This document shows, piece by piece, positions 9,716-21,030 of a stretch of 64,000 nucleotides of DNA. The translations under genes were made by a program, and so were the position numbers. Source of the DNA: Hedera helix. Its lineage: Eukaryota > Streptophyta > Magnoliopsida > Apiales > Araliaceae. Every line of letters begins with the position of its first letter. The stretch's first letter is position 1. Location: positions 38,393,408 to 38,457,407 of the forward strand of contig OX359286.1 in NCBI GenBank assembly GCA_947179155.2. The letters are read 5' to 3'. A model generated the notes under the pieces. That model was not told the origin of the DNA. It saw only the letters and a list, made by a program, of their open reading frames with translations, and made no database searches.

Positions 9716-12700
9716 CATTCACTCCCCCACCCCTTACCCCGCCTAATTTACCCTACAATAGAATTTTAAATTGTAGGATTTTTATTTTTAAATTGTTTCC
9801 AATACTTGGTGCTCGTTTAATTCATCTTTAGAAGATTTTGGGGTGGAAGAAAGGGAACACCAAACATTCTAAATACGGTTGGTGCACAGCCTCAAGATTT
9901 GAGCAATTGCTCCTCTCTTTTAGTTATGAGTTTGCCGATAGTCTTCTTGCGTGTAAAAGGACAGAATGCAATTGAACAGAATTTGCAGACCAACAAGACT
10001 GTTGCAGCATTTTTGTTCCTTCCTTCCATACATAAATAATATTTATAAAGGAAAAGGTGTTTTTTCCTCCTGAAGATCATACTTTGAAATGCAGTTTCAA
10101 TAGAGTTTGTTGAATTTAAATAAGTGATCAACATCTATTGAACATTTATTAGTGTTTATTTTTCTCGTCAGCATGATTATGGAAGAAACTTCTCTCACTT
10201 CATTGGGCTTAAATGATTAAATTATGCTCTCTTGTGATTATTATTCTTTGTCTGGATTAATAATGCCTCAACACTGATTTAGAATCTATCACTCTTTAGT
10301 CAATTAGCTGTAGACATGCTTGTTATGAAAGATTTCTATGGACCACTCGTTTAAAATTTATCATGCATCTCTGATTGATGTAGGTTTAGATTTTGACAAG
10401 TTCCTAAATAATATACCAGATTTTTATGTATACTCCATCTTTTCCAGAATATTAGTTACCTTTCATGTTCAAGCCTCAATTACCTTTTGTCTGCTCTTGA
10501 TTTTACGTCTTGTATGGAACCATGGGAGAGTTATAATAAGAAGATTGTTGCTCAGCATTTTCTTCCAGTTCAGCCCCTTTTTGTCTATATTTCTGGGAGA
10601 TGTTTGGTGTTCGGTTGCTTAATTTGTTCACACAAGATCTTCTACAGTACTCGTATTGGGACAGGGTTCCAAGTTTAGGTTCTAAATCCACATCAAACTC
10701 TAGTACTTGTGGGAAGCTTGCAATCACTATATCTACACTAATGATTCAGCCTAAATTCCAGAGTTGGTTTATTATGCTTAATTAACGCTGGTAGCCTGGC
10801 AAATGCATACTATTCATTTTCCATGTATAAAGAAATCTGCAAATTATTTTTGTTTACTGAAATATTTTCTTTTTGGTCGAAAGAAAAATATTGCAGAAGA
10901 GATTGCATGTTCTGTCTGCAGATAACTTTGCTATAAAATAAATGAATTTGTTTGCGGACTGCAGAAAGTTCTGATATAATTTTGGTGGTGAATAGTTATG
11001 TATGGCAGTTACTTTCGGAAAAAAAATAAAAAATTATGGCAGAATTAATATTTTTTTTTTTGGCAGAGCTGTTTGACAGTGATATTGTTGGACTGGTAAG
11101 GCCACCATAAGCTGATTGACTGGTTGGTAAGAGGATTGCGAGGTCATGATCAAAGAGGATTTTGTGGAAAGGATCCAACAATGGACATGATTGAATTTTT
11201 CGAAGCAACGCTACGTACGTTTTAGCACAAACCAGAATTTGCAAATCGCAACCGGGATCAAGAAAACCTGGGAAGAACACAGCAGCAGATCTTTTATTTA
11301 GAGGAGGCCGAAATGGCTCCACTCTTGTTATTGCTACCTCCAGGTCTCTGTGTCTTTAAAAGGAGTGGAGCCCCATCAATAAATAAGGGAAGTCTATTTC
11401 CAAATTTTGGTGGTTATGTAGATAGAAATGGGACCTTAAGTTAAATCTTCATCTTTGGATAACTTCTCTTTAAAACATTCGGAAGCTTGTGATGTTCATG
11501 CAGAGTCATGGGATGATGCTTCCCATGATTTCAAAAAAGGTTGTGAGAGGATGATGACCGTCGACATTAAGTAACAAAGAAGATGCTTGATTGTGATTAA
11601 GCAACGCATTTGAATTTATTTTGATGGTTCCAGACAACGCAGAGCTCGGAAAAAGCTACAAGTAGCCGGTAATGGACCTAGTTTCACCCAATTTTATTCA
11701 TATATGTGAAAATGCTATGGATGGATTCACATCAATTATGCGTTGATTTCAGATGATATTAATGCAAACAAACAAAAACATTAAGGTTGAAAGAAGGGGG
11801 GAAAATGCATGTAATAAAATATACATGCAAGTGCCACTATTCAAAAGGAAGGCAAGTGGAATTATCAGATTGAGTCATAAATCACTTCCAGTAATGAAAA
11901 GGTATGATTATTATTTTTGCATCTTTTGTTAGTAAAGCCAAGTAGACAAAAAGGAATGAAGTGCTATCATATCTTGCTTATAATCATGCAAACTGCATAC
12001 ACCATTTTATAAACTTTTAGGTGAGTGCAATGAGTAGGAAGGGAATTGAATGGAGTATAGGAAGACACAATAATGGTCTTATATAAGCTTCGGTAGCTTT
12101 AGGTTGGGTTGATCAAATTACTGATTTAACGGAGAGACGGGGATTCTTGTCTGCAGCAGTTGGTTAAACGGACCGACTGCCCACCAAACGGGAAATTTTC
12201 CCTCCTTAATATACTGTAGATTTGTCATGTTTTTGGTAAAGGAAAAGTTGGTGGTGGTGGTATAATGATTTAGTGTAGGAAGACAACATTTGGTCTTTTT
12301 ATACCACACTCTTACTTTTCCCCATCCAATGCATCTACTCAATGTACACTAGTAGTGGGTAATGTTTGGTATAGTCATTGAATATACAGTTTTCTCTGAA
12401 AATAAAAAAGAATACATTAAAATCATAATTATATTTGTCCGCAAGGATATATTTTTAAAACGAGTACTTTTAAGAATTTTTTTCCTTTCAAACATTCCTA
12501 ATGGTTACTAAAAATGTTGTAGCGGTGACATGAAAATTTGCAAAAAATATAAGTTATCACTGCTTAGTTTAAAATTAATTTAAACCTTGGTGGATTATTA
12601 ATAGGATTGATAAAGAGTCAAGTAAGTATTATAAATATCTGGTTAATGATATAGGTAAGATCACGATTATTATCTCTATACTAAATACTTTAAGCCTTTA

Positions 12701-12940
12701 TCGTTGGCATATCTGGATATCTTCACTGACTCTTATACAAGAGAAGTTCACCGACGACCCAAGTCATCAGCTATCTAAAGGGTGATTTGAATTTCAAATT
12801 CAAAATATTAAGCGGTTGTGCAAGGTATTGGGCTGGACATGTTGGCTTAACGAAAAATTATTGGGCTTGGTTAAACAAATATATAGAGCCCAACACTTGA
12901 AATCCTGTTATAAAGATCAAGGGTGATTGGAACCATTCTT
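9716..12940. other. Long intergenic stretch, no gene recognised
   Basis: It starts with the 3' UTR of the hAT-like gene. Several overlapping short frames between 10338 and 11322 disagree in frame and strand and have no family resemblance. The less AT-rich patch near 11060-11340 could be part of an unspliced transcript, but nothing supports a protein. Confidence 0.45.
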
Positions 12941-13098
12941 TCTTTGGTCTGATACCTCCGGGTTCCCGAAAGAGTTTTTCCTTCGGTCTGATACCTTTGA
13001 ATTTCCGAAGGAGCTTTCTATTTGACCTTACACTTCCGTGTTTCCGAATGAGCTTTCCTTTAGGTTTGATACTTTCAGGCTCCCGAAGGAGTTTCTCT
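12941..13098 (+). repeat. Four-copy ~40-bp tandem repeat
   Basis: Four diverged units lie at 12941-12980, 12981-13020, 13021-13058 and 13059-13098. Each contains a variant of GGTCTGATACCT followed by TTCCCGAA and GAG-TTTC. Unit length is 38-40 bp. This looks like a small minisatellite. No reading frame runs through all units. Confidence 0.8.
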
Positions 13099-13376
13099 CC
13101 TCTAATACATTGTCCCCAGATTCTTATATGAAGTTCAAGAATGGTCTAGAAATAGTCCAAAAAATATATTTTTAATTTAAAAAAAATAATATGAATATAA
13201 GCAGTGTTGAGTGATCATTTAAATAAATTTTAAAAAAAATACTCAATAGCATAATATGATTGGTAGCTATGCATTTGTTTTTATTTTTATTTCTTCAAGT
13301 GAATTTCAAACCAATTTCAGTTAAAACTTACCTATCATAGATAATTTGCCATATCATTACCATTAATATTGCAAAT

Positions 13377-13930
13377 CGAACCAAACAGTTTGGGCATGAT
13401 CCAAATCTGAGTACAAAAAATAGTTCGAATAAAAATACGAGTAGAATCTAAATAAGGTTATATTTGACTCGTTTATGATTCAAACTACTCAAATTTTTAA
13501 TTATGATTCAATACATAATCGATTGATACATATTCAAATAGATACTCGATACATTTTCTTATAATATATACACAATTAAACAAAATTTAAATAATTAGTT
13601 ATTATTATTATTATTATTTATTTATTTTTGTAATTTTAATTTTAATTTTATATATTTAAAGTGTAATTATAATTATATTTTTTCATTTCTAAGTAAAATA
13701 ATAAGTTCAATTAATAATTATATGTATTATAAAACTAGTTACTATGTAGAGACTCAAATTTAAGTTTGAATTAAAAGTTTGCGAGTAGTTTGAATATAAT
13801 TCGATCCGAATCGAATCGAATTCGAGTTGAGCCGAATCTGAGTAATTTTTTATAAATATAATTCAAATTCGAGTACGAATTTAACTTTATGAGTCGAATC
13901 CGAACAATTTAAAATTCGAATTGATTCGAC
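13377..13930. other. Unclassified repeat-like segment
   Basis: Many short TCGAAT/ATTCGA/GAGT motifs recur on both strands (densest at 13795-13930), a texture common in degenerate plant transposons. No ends or coding domains were identified. Confidence 0.35.
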
Positions 13931-14049
13931 TCATTTACATCATTAATTACCATAATTCCTTACAACACTAGTATCACTTAATGACTAGTGAGCGATGATT
14001 ATTATTATTATTATTATTATTATTATCTTCTTCACTTTTATTATATTCT

Positions 14050-14325
14050 TTTTTTTTTATTATTATATAGATCGTTTTAAAAGTTTTTTTTCTTTTTAAA
14101 ATATAAGTCGTTTTACATATATCTATGAGAAAAAATCTAATTATTTTCTATTTTACCTTTAAAGATAGAGTAATTAAGAGAGATACAAAAAAAAGTAATT
14201 AATTAGTACATGAGTAGTAATAAAATTTTAAACTAATATTAATTACCTAACATTAGTATTAATGAGATTTCTTAATATGCGTGATCATATTTTAAACGAC
14301 CTATATAAAAAAAAAGATGGAATAA
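14050..14325. mobile_element. Degenerate Stowaway-like MITE
   Basis: Left part reads ATATAGATCGTTTTAAAAG and right part ATTTTAAACGACCTATATAA, which are inverted versions of each other around a ~220-bp AT-rich centre. This is the typical layout of plant Stowaway (Tc1/mariner) MITEs. The outermost ends are degraded. An (ATT)n tract at about 13998-14025 precedes it. Confidence 0.55.
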
Positions 14326-14400
14326 TTATTTATAAATAAATACTTTACACGTTTTCGTATTAAACAATATCTTGGTAAGATAAGTTTAGAGACACAAAAT

Positions 14401-14515
14401 TTAAATATTATATCTATCTCAACTATTAAAAAGTGAGACATAACACAAATTTTAATATTATATCATACTTTTTAATAATTAAAATAAATATATTATTTAA
14501 ATATTATATTTAAAT
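14401..14515. repeat. Palindromic AT-rich MITE-like repeat, copy A
   Basis: An inverted structure built around TTAATAATTAAAATAAATA and its complement, with a GAGACATAACACAAATT-type centre. Related copies occur at 46139, 52577, 57580 and 57817. Confidence 0.5.
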
Positions 14516-14525
14516 ATTATACACT

Positions 14526-16133
14526 TACACTTATTCATCCAGTCCCTCGCTGGATTCGTCCCATTTATTAATGGTTTAACATGTGTGTGAACTTTTTATT
14601 TATTTGCTGTGCTAGAAGTTGACAAATGTTGATTTCTTTTTGCTCAGCACTAGTTATCTCTAAGCTTTCTTTTCCCACTTTAGTATATAGGAGGACTTCA
14701 TATTGTTTTATTTTTTTTAGTAATCTATTACGCATTTAGATATCAAAGCCATTCCTTTCTTCATGATTTTTCTCCTTTTATTTTTATTTTTATATTTTAT
14801 ATTTCGACTTTCAACCTTTACTCATTATACAAGAGTAATATTTTGATAATATTAGATTGATATATTTGATAGCTTTACTCAATTAAAGGAGAATAAATAA
14901 AGCAAAATGATTGAAAGGCTTCAAGTCATTTACATGTATAATGGTGTCTTTTAATCATCAAGGCAAAATTGTCAAAAGGGTATCGACTTTAGCTAACGTT
15001 CATAAATCATAATCATATCTACTGCTATTTATCTACAACCACATGAAAGAGTCTTACTTTTCGGTTAACATTTTATATTTTTCCTTTTGCATCAAATGGT
15101 CTTAATTGTTTAACATTTCTAAGAAAGAACGACGGTATAGTCTCAACAACTGATTTGGTCAAAAGATCGACCAACGTCCACCCGATTAAAGGGACTGAGA
15201 AATTAATAAAGTATAAAATTTATCTTCAAATTTTATCTTATTCTAATCGTTTAGAAGGTGATTTCAGGGTCATTGAATTGAGTTCGACGTATTAAAATAA
15301 TTTTTTTAATATATTTATTTTTGAAATTTTGATATTAAAAAACTTATTACTTATTCTAGTAATTACACGCTATGAGTTTAGATATTTTATTTAATGTCAA
15401 AACGTATCATGAAGCATGTTATTCGGACTATTTTGTTTTACCCCGTCTTTTATTTTATTTGTGGGTTGAACTATACACGAACAATAGACCTATTCTATTC
15501 CTTCCGGCTTGTGATATACACCAGTCCCAATATTGGAGCCCAGCCCAATATAATTAGTGTGAATTTTTCACTGCTTTTAGGCCCACAACTTTCGGGCTAG
15601 AAAACCTTAGAAAAGTAAGTGTTGCCAAGAAACAACCGAATTGCTTGAAAATTAAAATACAATTTGTACTTTAAAATTTATAGACTATTGAGGTTTACAC
15701 ACTAATTATTATTAAAGCATATTTACGTGCATTTTAAGAATTTTTTTTTTGGCTTAAATAAATTCAATTTTGCATCTAAAAGTGAGGGTTTACTTTATTT
15801 AGAAAAAATAACTTTATGGTACATTTTGAAGCGTTTAAAGCATAAGAACGAAAAAAATCTTAACATATTTATGAGACGTTTGGACGAAAGATTAATTAAA
15901 ATGGAATATTAAGCATTCCATCCCAACATTTGGTATGTTAAAACTTATAAGTAACTTGCCTAAGTCATGAATAAAATATTCGAATATAATTTTAATTTTA
16001 ATCATCATTCTATTTTATTTTAAAATAATTTCGTCCAACTAAACGATTTAGATGTCTTATAAATATTAGAATACAAACTTCGGGTGTCAAAAATGTATTT
16101 TTGTCTTCATTGAATGAAAGGCGAGGAGGCGTA
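14526..16133. other. Intergenic DNA upstream of PHR1
   Basis: No gene recognised. Short open frames around 15372-15912 have biased AT-rich composition and no family likeness. The last 100 bp become promoter-like. Confidence 0.45.
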
Positions 16134-16139
16134 CACGTG
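16134..16139. promoter_or_regulatory. G-box CACGTG upstream of PHR1
   Basis: A perfect palindromic CACGTG lies 169 bp before the photolyase start codon, within TACACGTGTG. G-boxes bind bZIP/bHLH factors such as HY5. Light-dependent expression of plant PHR1 is established, so this is a sensible candidate site. Binding itself is inference. Confidence 0.5.
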
Positions 16140-16307
16140 TGTCTATTTCAAACCGTAACTTTAACCGTTTAGTTTCCCTCCATTTTCTCTCTCCACTGTC
16201 AAACCTTACCCCCTCTCTATTCCATCAACCTACGCACCCTGGCTCAAATTAGTTTCATTCACCCGTACTTCCGTCAATTCCCTTCGAACGTTAGAATATT
16301 CTCATCA

Positions 16308-19300
16308 ATGGCTACTCCTCCATCTTCATTTCAATCAACCACCGTTCAACCAGGTATTAGGGTACTTAAGAAAACGTCACCGCCGTCGGATCTGATGGTT
16401 GGACCTGTTGTTTACTGGATGTTCAGAGATCAACGGTTGAGAGACAACTGGGCGTTGATCCACGCCGTTCATCAGGCGAATAAAGCAAATGTCCCGGTAG
16501 CAGTAGCGTTCAATCTGTTTGATCAGTTCTTAGGAGCCAAAGCTCGTCAATTAGGTTTTATGTTGAGAGGTTTGCAGCAACTTCATTGCGAAATTGAACA
16601 AACTCTTCAAATTCCATTCTTCTTGTTTCAGGCAAGATTCATACTTTCTCTTTTTTTAATTACGCTGGTTAATTTTTATATGTTATATATGTTTGTGTGC
16701 TGTTTCTTAATAATTTTTTGCTGATATTATCTGTTGTTTCCTAATTAGTTATTAATAATAGGATCAATTATCTGTGGGGTTACTTTTTTGGGATCTTTTC
16801 AATGTAATGTTTATTTTACTCGGGCATCATAACATTGAAAGTTTTAGATTGAGATAGTTCTTTACATTTATTGGCGAACAGTAAGAGCATTGGCCATTGG
16901 ATTTGGAGATTCATTCTTTGTCAGTTGGTTTATGTAGGGAGAAGCTGTGGAGACAATTCCCAATTTCTTAAGAGAATGCGGGGCTTCACTTTTGGTTACT
17001 GATTTTTCACCTTTAAGGCAAGTACGGAGTTGGAAAGAGGAGATTTGCAAGAGGGTGAGTGATTCAGTATCAATTCATGAAGTTGATGCTCACAATATAG
17101 TACCACTATGGGTGGCATCGGATAAGTTGGAGTACAATGCTAGGACTATAAGGGGAAAGATTAACAAATTACTTCCTGAGTATCTTATTGATTTTCCAAC
17201 ACTGGGGCCCCCAAATAGAAATTGGGAGGGCACAAATGGGTCAGTAGATTGGGAAAACCTTATTTCTGATGTTGTAAGGTAAGATTTTGCTCCATTTAGT
17301 CAACTCATTTTAGTTTGATGATTTAAATTTAGATATCGTTTTAGTTTAGGGTGGATGGCACTGTGACATGTTTGGCCTATATCGATATGTCCAGTAAAGG
17401 TGCTGAAGTTCCTGAAATCGGTTGGTGTGAACCTGGAGAACATGCTGCATTGGAAGTATTAAAGGGGACCAAGAATGGGTTCTTGACAACCAGATTGAAG
17501 AACTATTCTACAGACCGTAATAACCCATTGAAACCCAAAGGGCTCTCTGGTCTTTCTCCATATTTGCATTTTGGACAGATAGCAGCGCAGCTGTGTGTCT
17601 TAGAGGCACGCACGCTAAGGAAGATTTCTCCCCAGGTTGGTGATCACAAATTGCTTGCAGATATAGTTAAATTAGCTCAAGTAACAAATGTTCAACTTCT
17701 GCAGTATAAACAATATCTTGTCTTTAAAAATAAATAATTCTACTTTTGTTAAATTACTTCGTAGTTTCTGCAGATTGCTGCATTCTAAGCATACATTTCA
17801 TATTCTCTTTGGTTAAATATTTCTGAAGTTTGGACTTTTACCTTTACATGAAGTCGGTTGATTCTTTCTTAGAGGAGCTGATTGTACGGAGGGAACTTGC
17901 CGATAACTTTTGCTACTACCAGCCTAAGTATGATTCACTACAGGGGGCATGGGATTGGGCACGGAAGACCCTGATGGACCATGCCTCAGATAAACGAGAA
18001 CATATTTACAGGTGAGTGAGATTGCTTTAGTATTTTTTATTTATAATATTTTTTTGTAGGGGGTGGTTGGGGAAGAGGGATTTACTGGATTATTAATTGT
18101 TTTCACTATTTCTGACTAATGCTGTCCAATATTCTCACTTTTTAAGTGGCTGGCAATTTTTCAGGAGGGAGCAGTTGGAGAAGGCACAAACTGCAGATCC
18201 TGTAAGCAATGTTCTGCTCTGTTGATTATTGTGATAAATATATTAAAATAGTTATTGTATTTATGTTTTGGAGGATAACATTTATATGGTTTTCGTTTGT
18301 TAATAAATATATAGTTGAGTCTCCCTGTTTGGGTCGATAATGAATTGATGTATGCCTGCTCTTTTTAATTATTGATGTATGCCTACTCTGTTTAGTTATA
18401 TGCTTGATTCTCTATGCACACACGCAAACATACATATGTACATGTGGATGCGTGTGTAATACCAGTGTTGTTGTCCACTTACAGAGGTTCTTTTGTTGCA
18501 ACTTTCAGCTTTGGAATGCTTCTCAGTTAGAGATGGTTCATTATGGAAAGATGCATGGTTTTATGCGGCAAGTAACTTCTTGATAACCCCATTTTTTCCA
18601 TTCCCACGAGTCAATTTCTGACATTCTTTTGTGTTAGGAAAAAGTTATTGTTTTTTTTGTCCGTGATTGATGTCATATGCTGAGTTTCACGTGATTTATG
18701 ACTATGAAATGCTAATTATGCTACTCTCAAGACCTATTATTTTTATATGGAAATATTAACATTTGGCTATGTTCACAGAGTACTCAGCAATTAATTGGAA
18801 ACACCACAAGAAAATGATATTGCTTCTCTTGGAATAACTTTCTTTTTTAATTCGTAATAACATTCAAGTGCATGATCTAATTTCATATATAGTTTTCCTA
18901 CATCATTCGTAGGGCAGCTAGGCGCTAGTTAATCCAGGTTTTTAAACTCTTAGTTAGTTGCTAATGTAGCATTTAGCATGTCATTATATGAGCAAGTTGT
19001 TTCATTTCTAATTTCAAGTGGATTTTCCATTCACGTTGGAATGTTTCGAATTGTAGGATTTCAAATTATGATAATACTATCGAAAGGCAAAGCTATATAG
19101 TTTAGACTTTGTCTGGATATGTTGTTGACAATCAATTCTCTGACATGACTATCTTTATGGGATGTGGTCGCTATAACTCCTTAGCTTTTTGCATGATCAT
19201 GAGACCATGTCTTACCTTTCCTTTTCATTGTCGTTTTGTTTGTTTCTTTAACTTGTTTATTGATTTGCACATGTAAGAACTACAAAGAATTGTTTTCCAA

Positions 19301-20075
19301 TTTTAAAATCAACAACAGTAGACATGATACGAACAATAGTGCAAATCATTGTTTGTTGTAACAAGCTATGCAGTAGCTCAAATAAGTTCTCTAACGCTCA
19401 ATTGCAGCTTGTGATGTTGTTTTAATTTTCAAAATGTAAATATAAAAACAGGATGTATTGGGCGAAAAAGATTCTTGAATGGACGAGTGGGCCTGTAGAA
19501 GCTCTCGCTATATCAATATATTTGAATGATAAGGTATTCAATGTCAGTTTCTATCATGAATCATATAGTGAAATGCATCTAATTTATATCTTAAATGAGA
19601 TGCAGTATGAAATTGATGGGAGAGATCCTAACGGGTATGTCGGCTGCATGTGGTCAATCTGCGGTGTACATGATCAGGTGTGGATGCATTCTTGTTTTTG
19701 TTCAATGAGTGATTGAGTGATATTAGTTTTCACCATTATCATTCATTCAGAAGCAAAAGTCCTCCGTGGTTCTCCGGTTTACTATTATTTGGTTATCATC
19801 GTGGCATCGTACAACTCTGCAGATCCGCATGCTTGCAAGTGAATTTTTATTACATGTAGGCTAGTGTGTAATTCTGAGGCTTTGTTGCTGCATTTCAGGG
19901 GTGGAAAGAGCGACCCATATTTGGGAAAATACGCTACATGAACTTTGCAGGTTGCAAGAGGAAATTTGACGTTGACGGATACATTGCATATGTTAAGAGG
20001 CTAGTAGGTGATATCAAGAAAAGGAAAGGAGAAACCTTGCTCAATAACAGGGCTAAGGAACTTCGCGGATTTTAG
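16308..20075 (+). CDS. PHR1: Class II CPD photolyase
   Basis: Flavoenzyme that uses blue/UV-A light to split cyclobutane pyrimidine dimers in DNA. Nine exons: 16308-16631, 16938-17278, 17395-17635, 17854-18011, 18165-18201, 18509-18567, 19452-19533, 19606-19677 and 19899-20075. They join in phase to 1491 nt, 496 aa, the length I recall for Arabidopsis PHR1/UVR2. Family signatures include [19 protein letters not shown] near the N terminus, [20 protein letters not shown], and in the FAD-binding part [20 protein letters not shown], then [19 protein letters not shown]. Introns 1 and 6 have GC donors (CAG/GCAAGA and GCG/GCAAGT). Exon 3 has an alternative in-frame acceptor. A G-box lies upstream. 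The gene converges on KEULE. Intact. Confidence 0.95.
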
Positions 20076-20557
20076 CTACCAAATTCGCTGAACCTTTGAC
20101 ATCAGAACCTACTAGTTTAGAATTTTCAAACTGGCTGCAAGTTTTTGAAGCTTTGATGCCAAGCTTGCTGCGTTCAAGTTGTATTTTATACCTTTCAGGG
20201 CATCATTAAGTGGTAGCTTTATTTAACTATCATACTGACTTAAAATCTAAGAAAGGAAATCTGAACAGCAACACTAGTTTGCTCTGGTACATGTATAACT
20301 TGAAATGCATTTCGATATGTTTATTTCAGACAGAGATATATTTATTTCAGACAGATTTATGAGGTGTTTAATAAAAACTGAATGAAATAATTTTAAATGC
20401 TTAAATAATCTAAATGAAAAAAGTTATTTGATAAGTGATATGTCTGAAATGTTTTTACTATTTTATCCCTCTGAAAAAATTCAAAGTTATTGTGAATTTA
20501 TTTATTATTACTTAATATAATAGTTAATATATATGACTTGGTTCAAAGGCATATCTC

Positions 20558-20752
20558 CTTAAAGAGCATACCAAACATACTCTCTTTAGCGACGGATCTA
20601 GCGACGGTTTGGTCCGTCGCTAAAACTTTTAACGATAGACAACATATCGCGACGGACAAACATATAACGACGGATGAACCTATGACGACGGATCAAACTA
20701 TCGTCGGGTCCATCGCTAAATAGGGTATGCTAGCTATATCTTTTAAAGAGAC
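20558..20752. repeat. CGACGG-rich inverted element (CACTA-like remnant)
   Basis: About eight copies of GCGACGGA or its complement CCGTCGCT sit within ~140 bp. The flanks are partly inverted: AGCATACC...TTTAGCGACGGA on the left and TCCATCGCTAAA...GGGTATGCT on the right. Such clusters are common in subterminal regions of plant CACTA transposons, but no CACTA terminus is visible. It lies between the convergent 3' ends of PHR1 and KEULE; the remaining DNA of that interval (20076-21030) holds only UTR-like sequence. Confidence 0.55.
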
Positions 20753-21030
20753 ATGTTCTTGAACTTTATTCATATATATATATATACATATATATTTTAA
20801 TTTTTGACTTATTTATTCAATCAAAAAAATTAGACTTAATCATTCAATTCAAAATAAACGCACACTACTGACCTATCACTACTGGCTACCCACATTGACC
20901 TAATGAAACATAAAATATTTACATCAAATTTTAAATAATTGAAATAATCAAAACTATACTGAACCAGTATTTACAAAATGGAAGCAAGCCCGATATCAAT
21001 TGCTTTTCCAGCTTCGCAACAAACTCATCT

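Noticed and set aside
10338..11322. Several short frames between 10338 and 11322
   Set aside because: They overlap in different frames and strands, with no family resemblance and no splice-linked continuation.
13980..13995. CTAGT near 13985 as a Helitron end
   Set aside because: No hairpin precedes it at the right distance; the same is true of CTAGT at 12349, 35592 and 52012.
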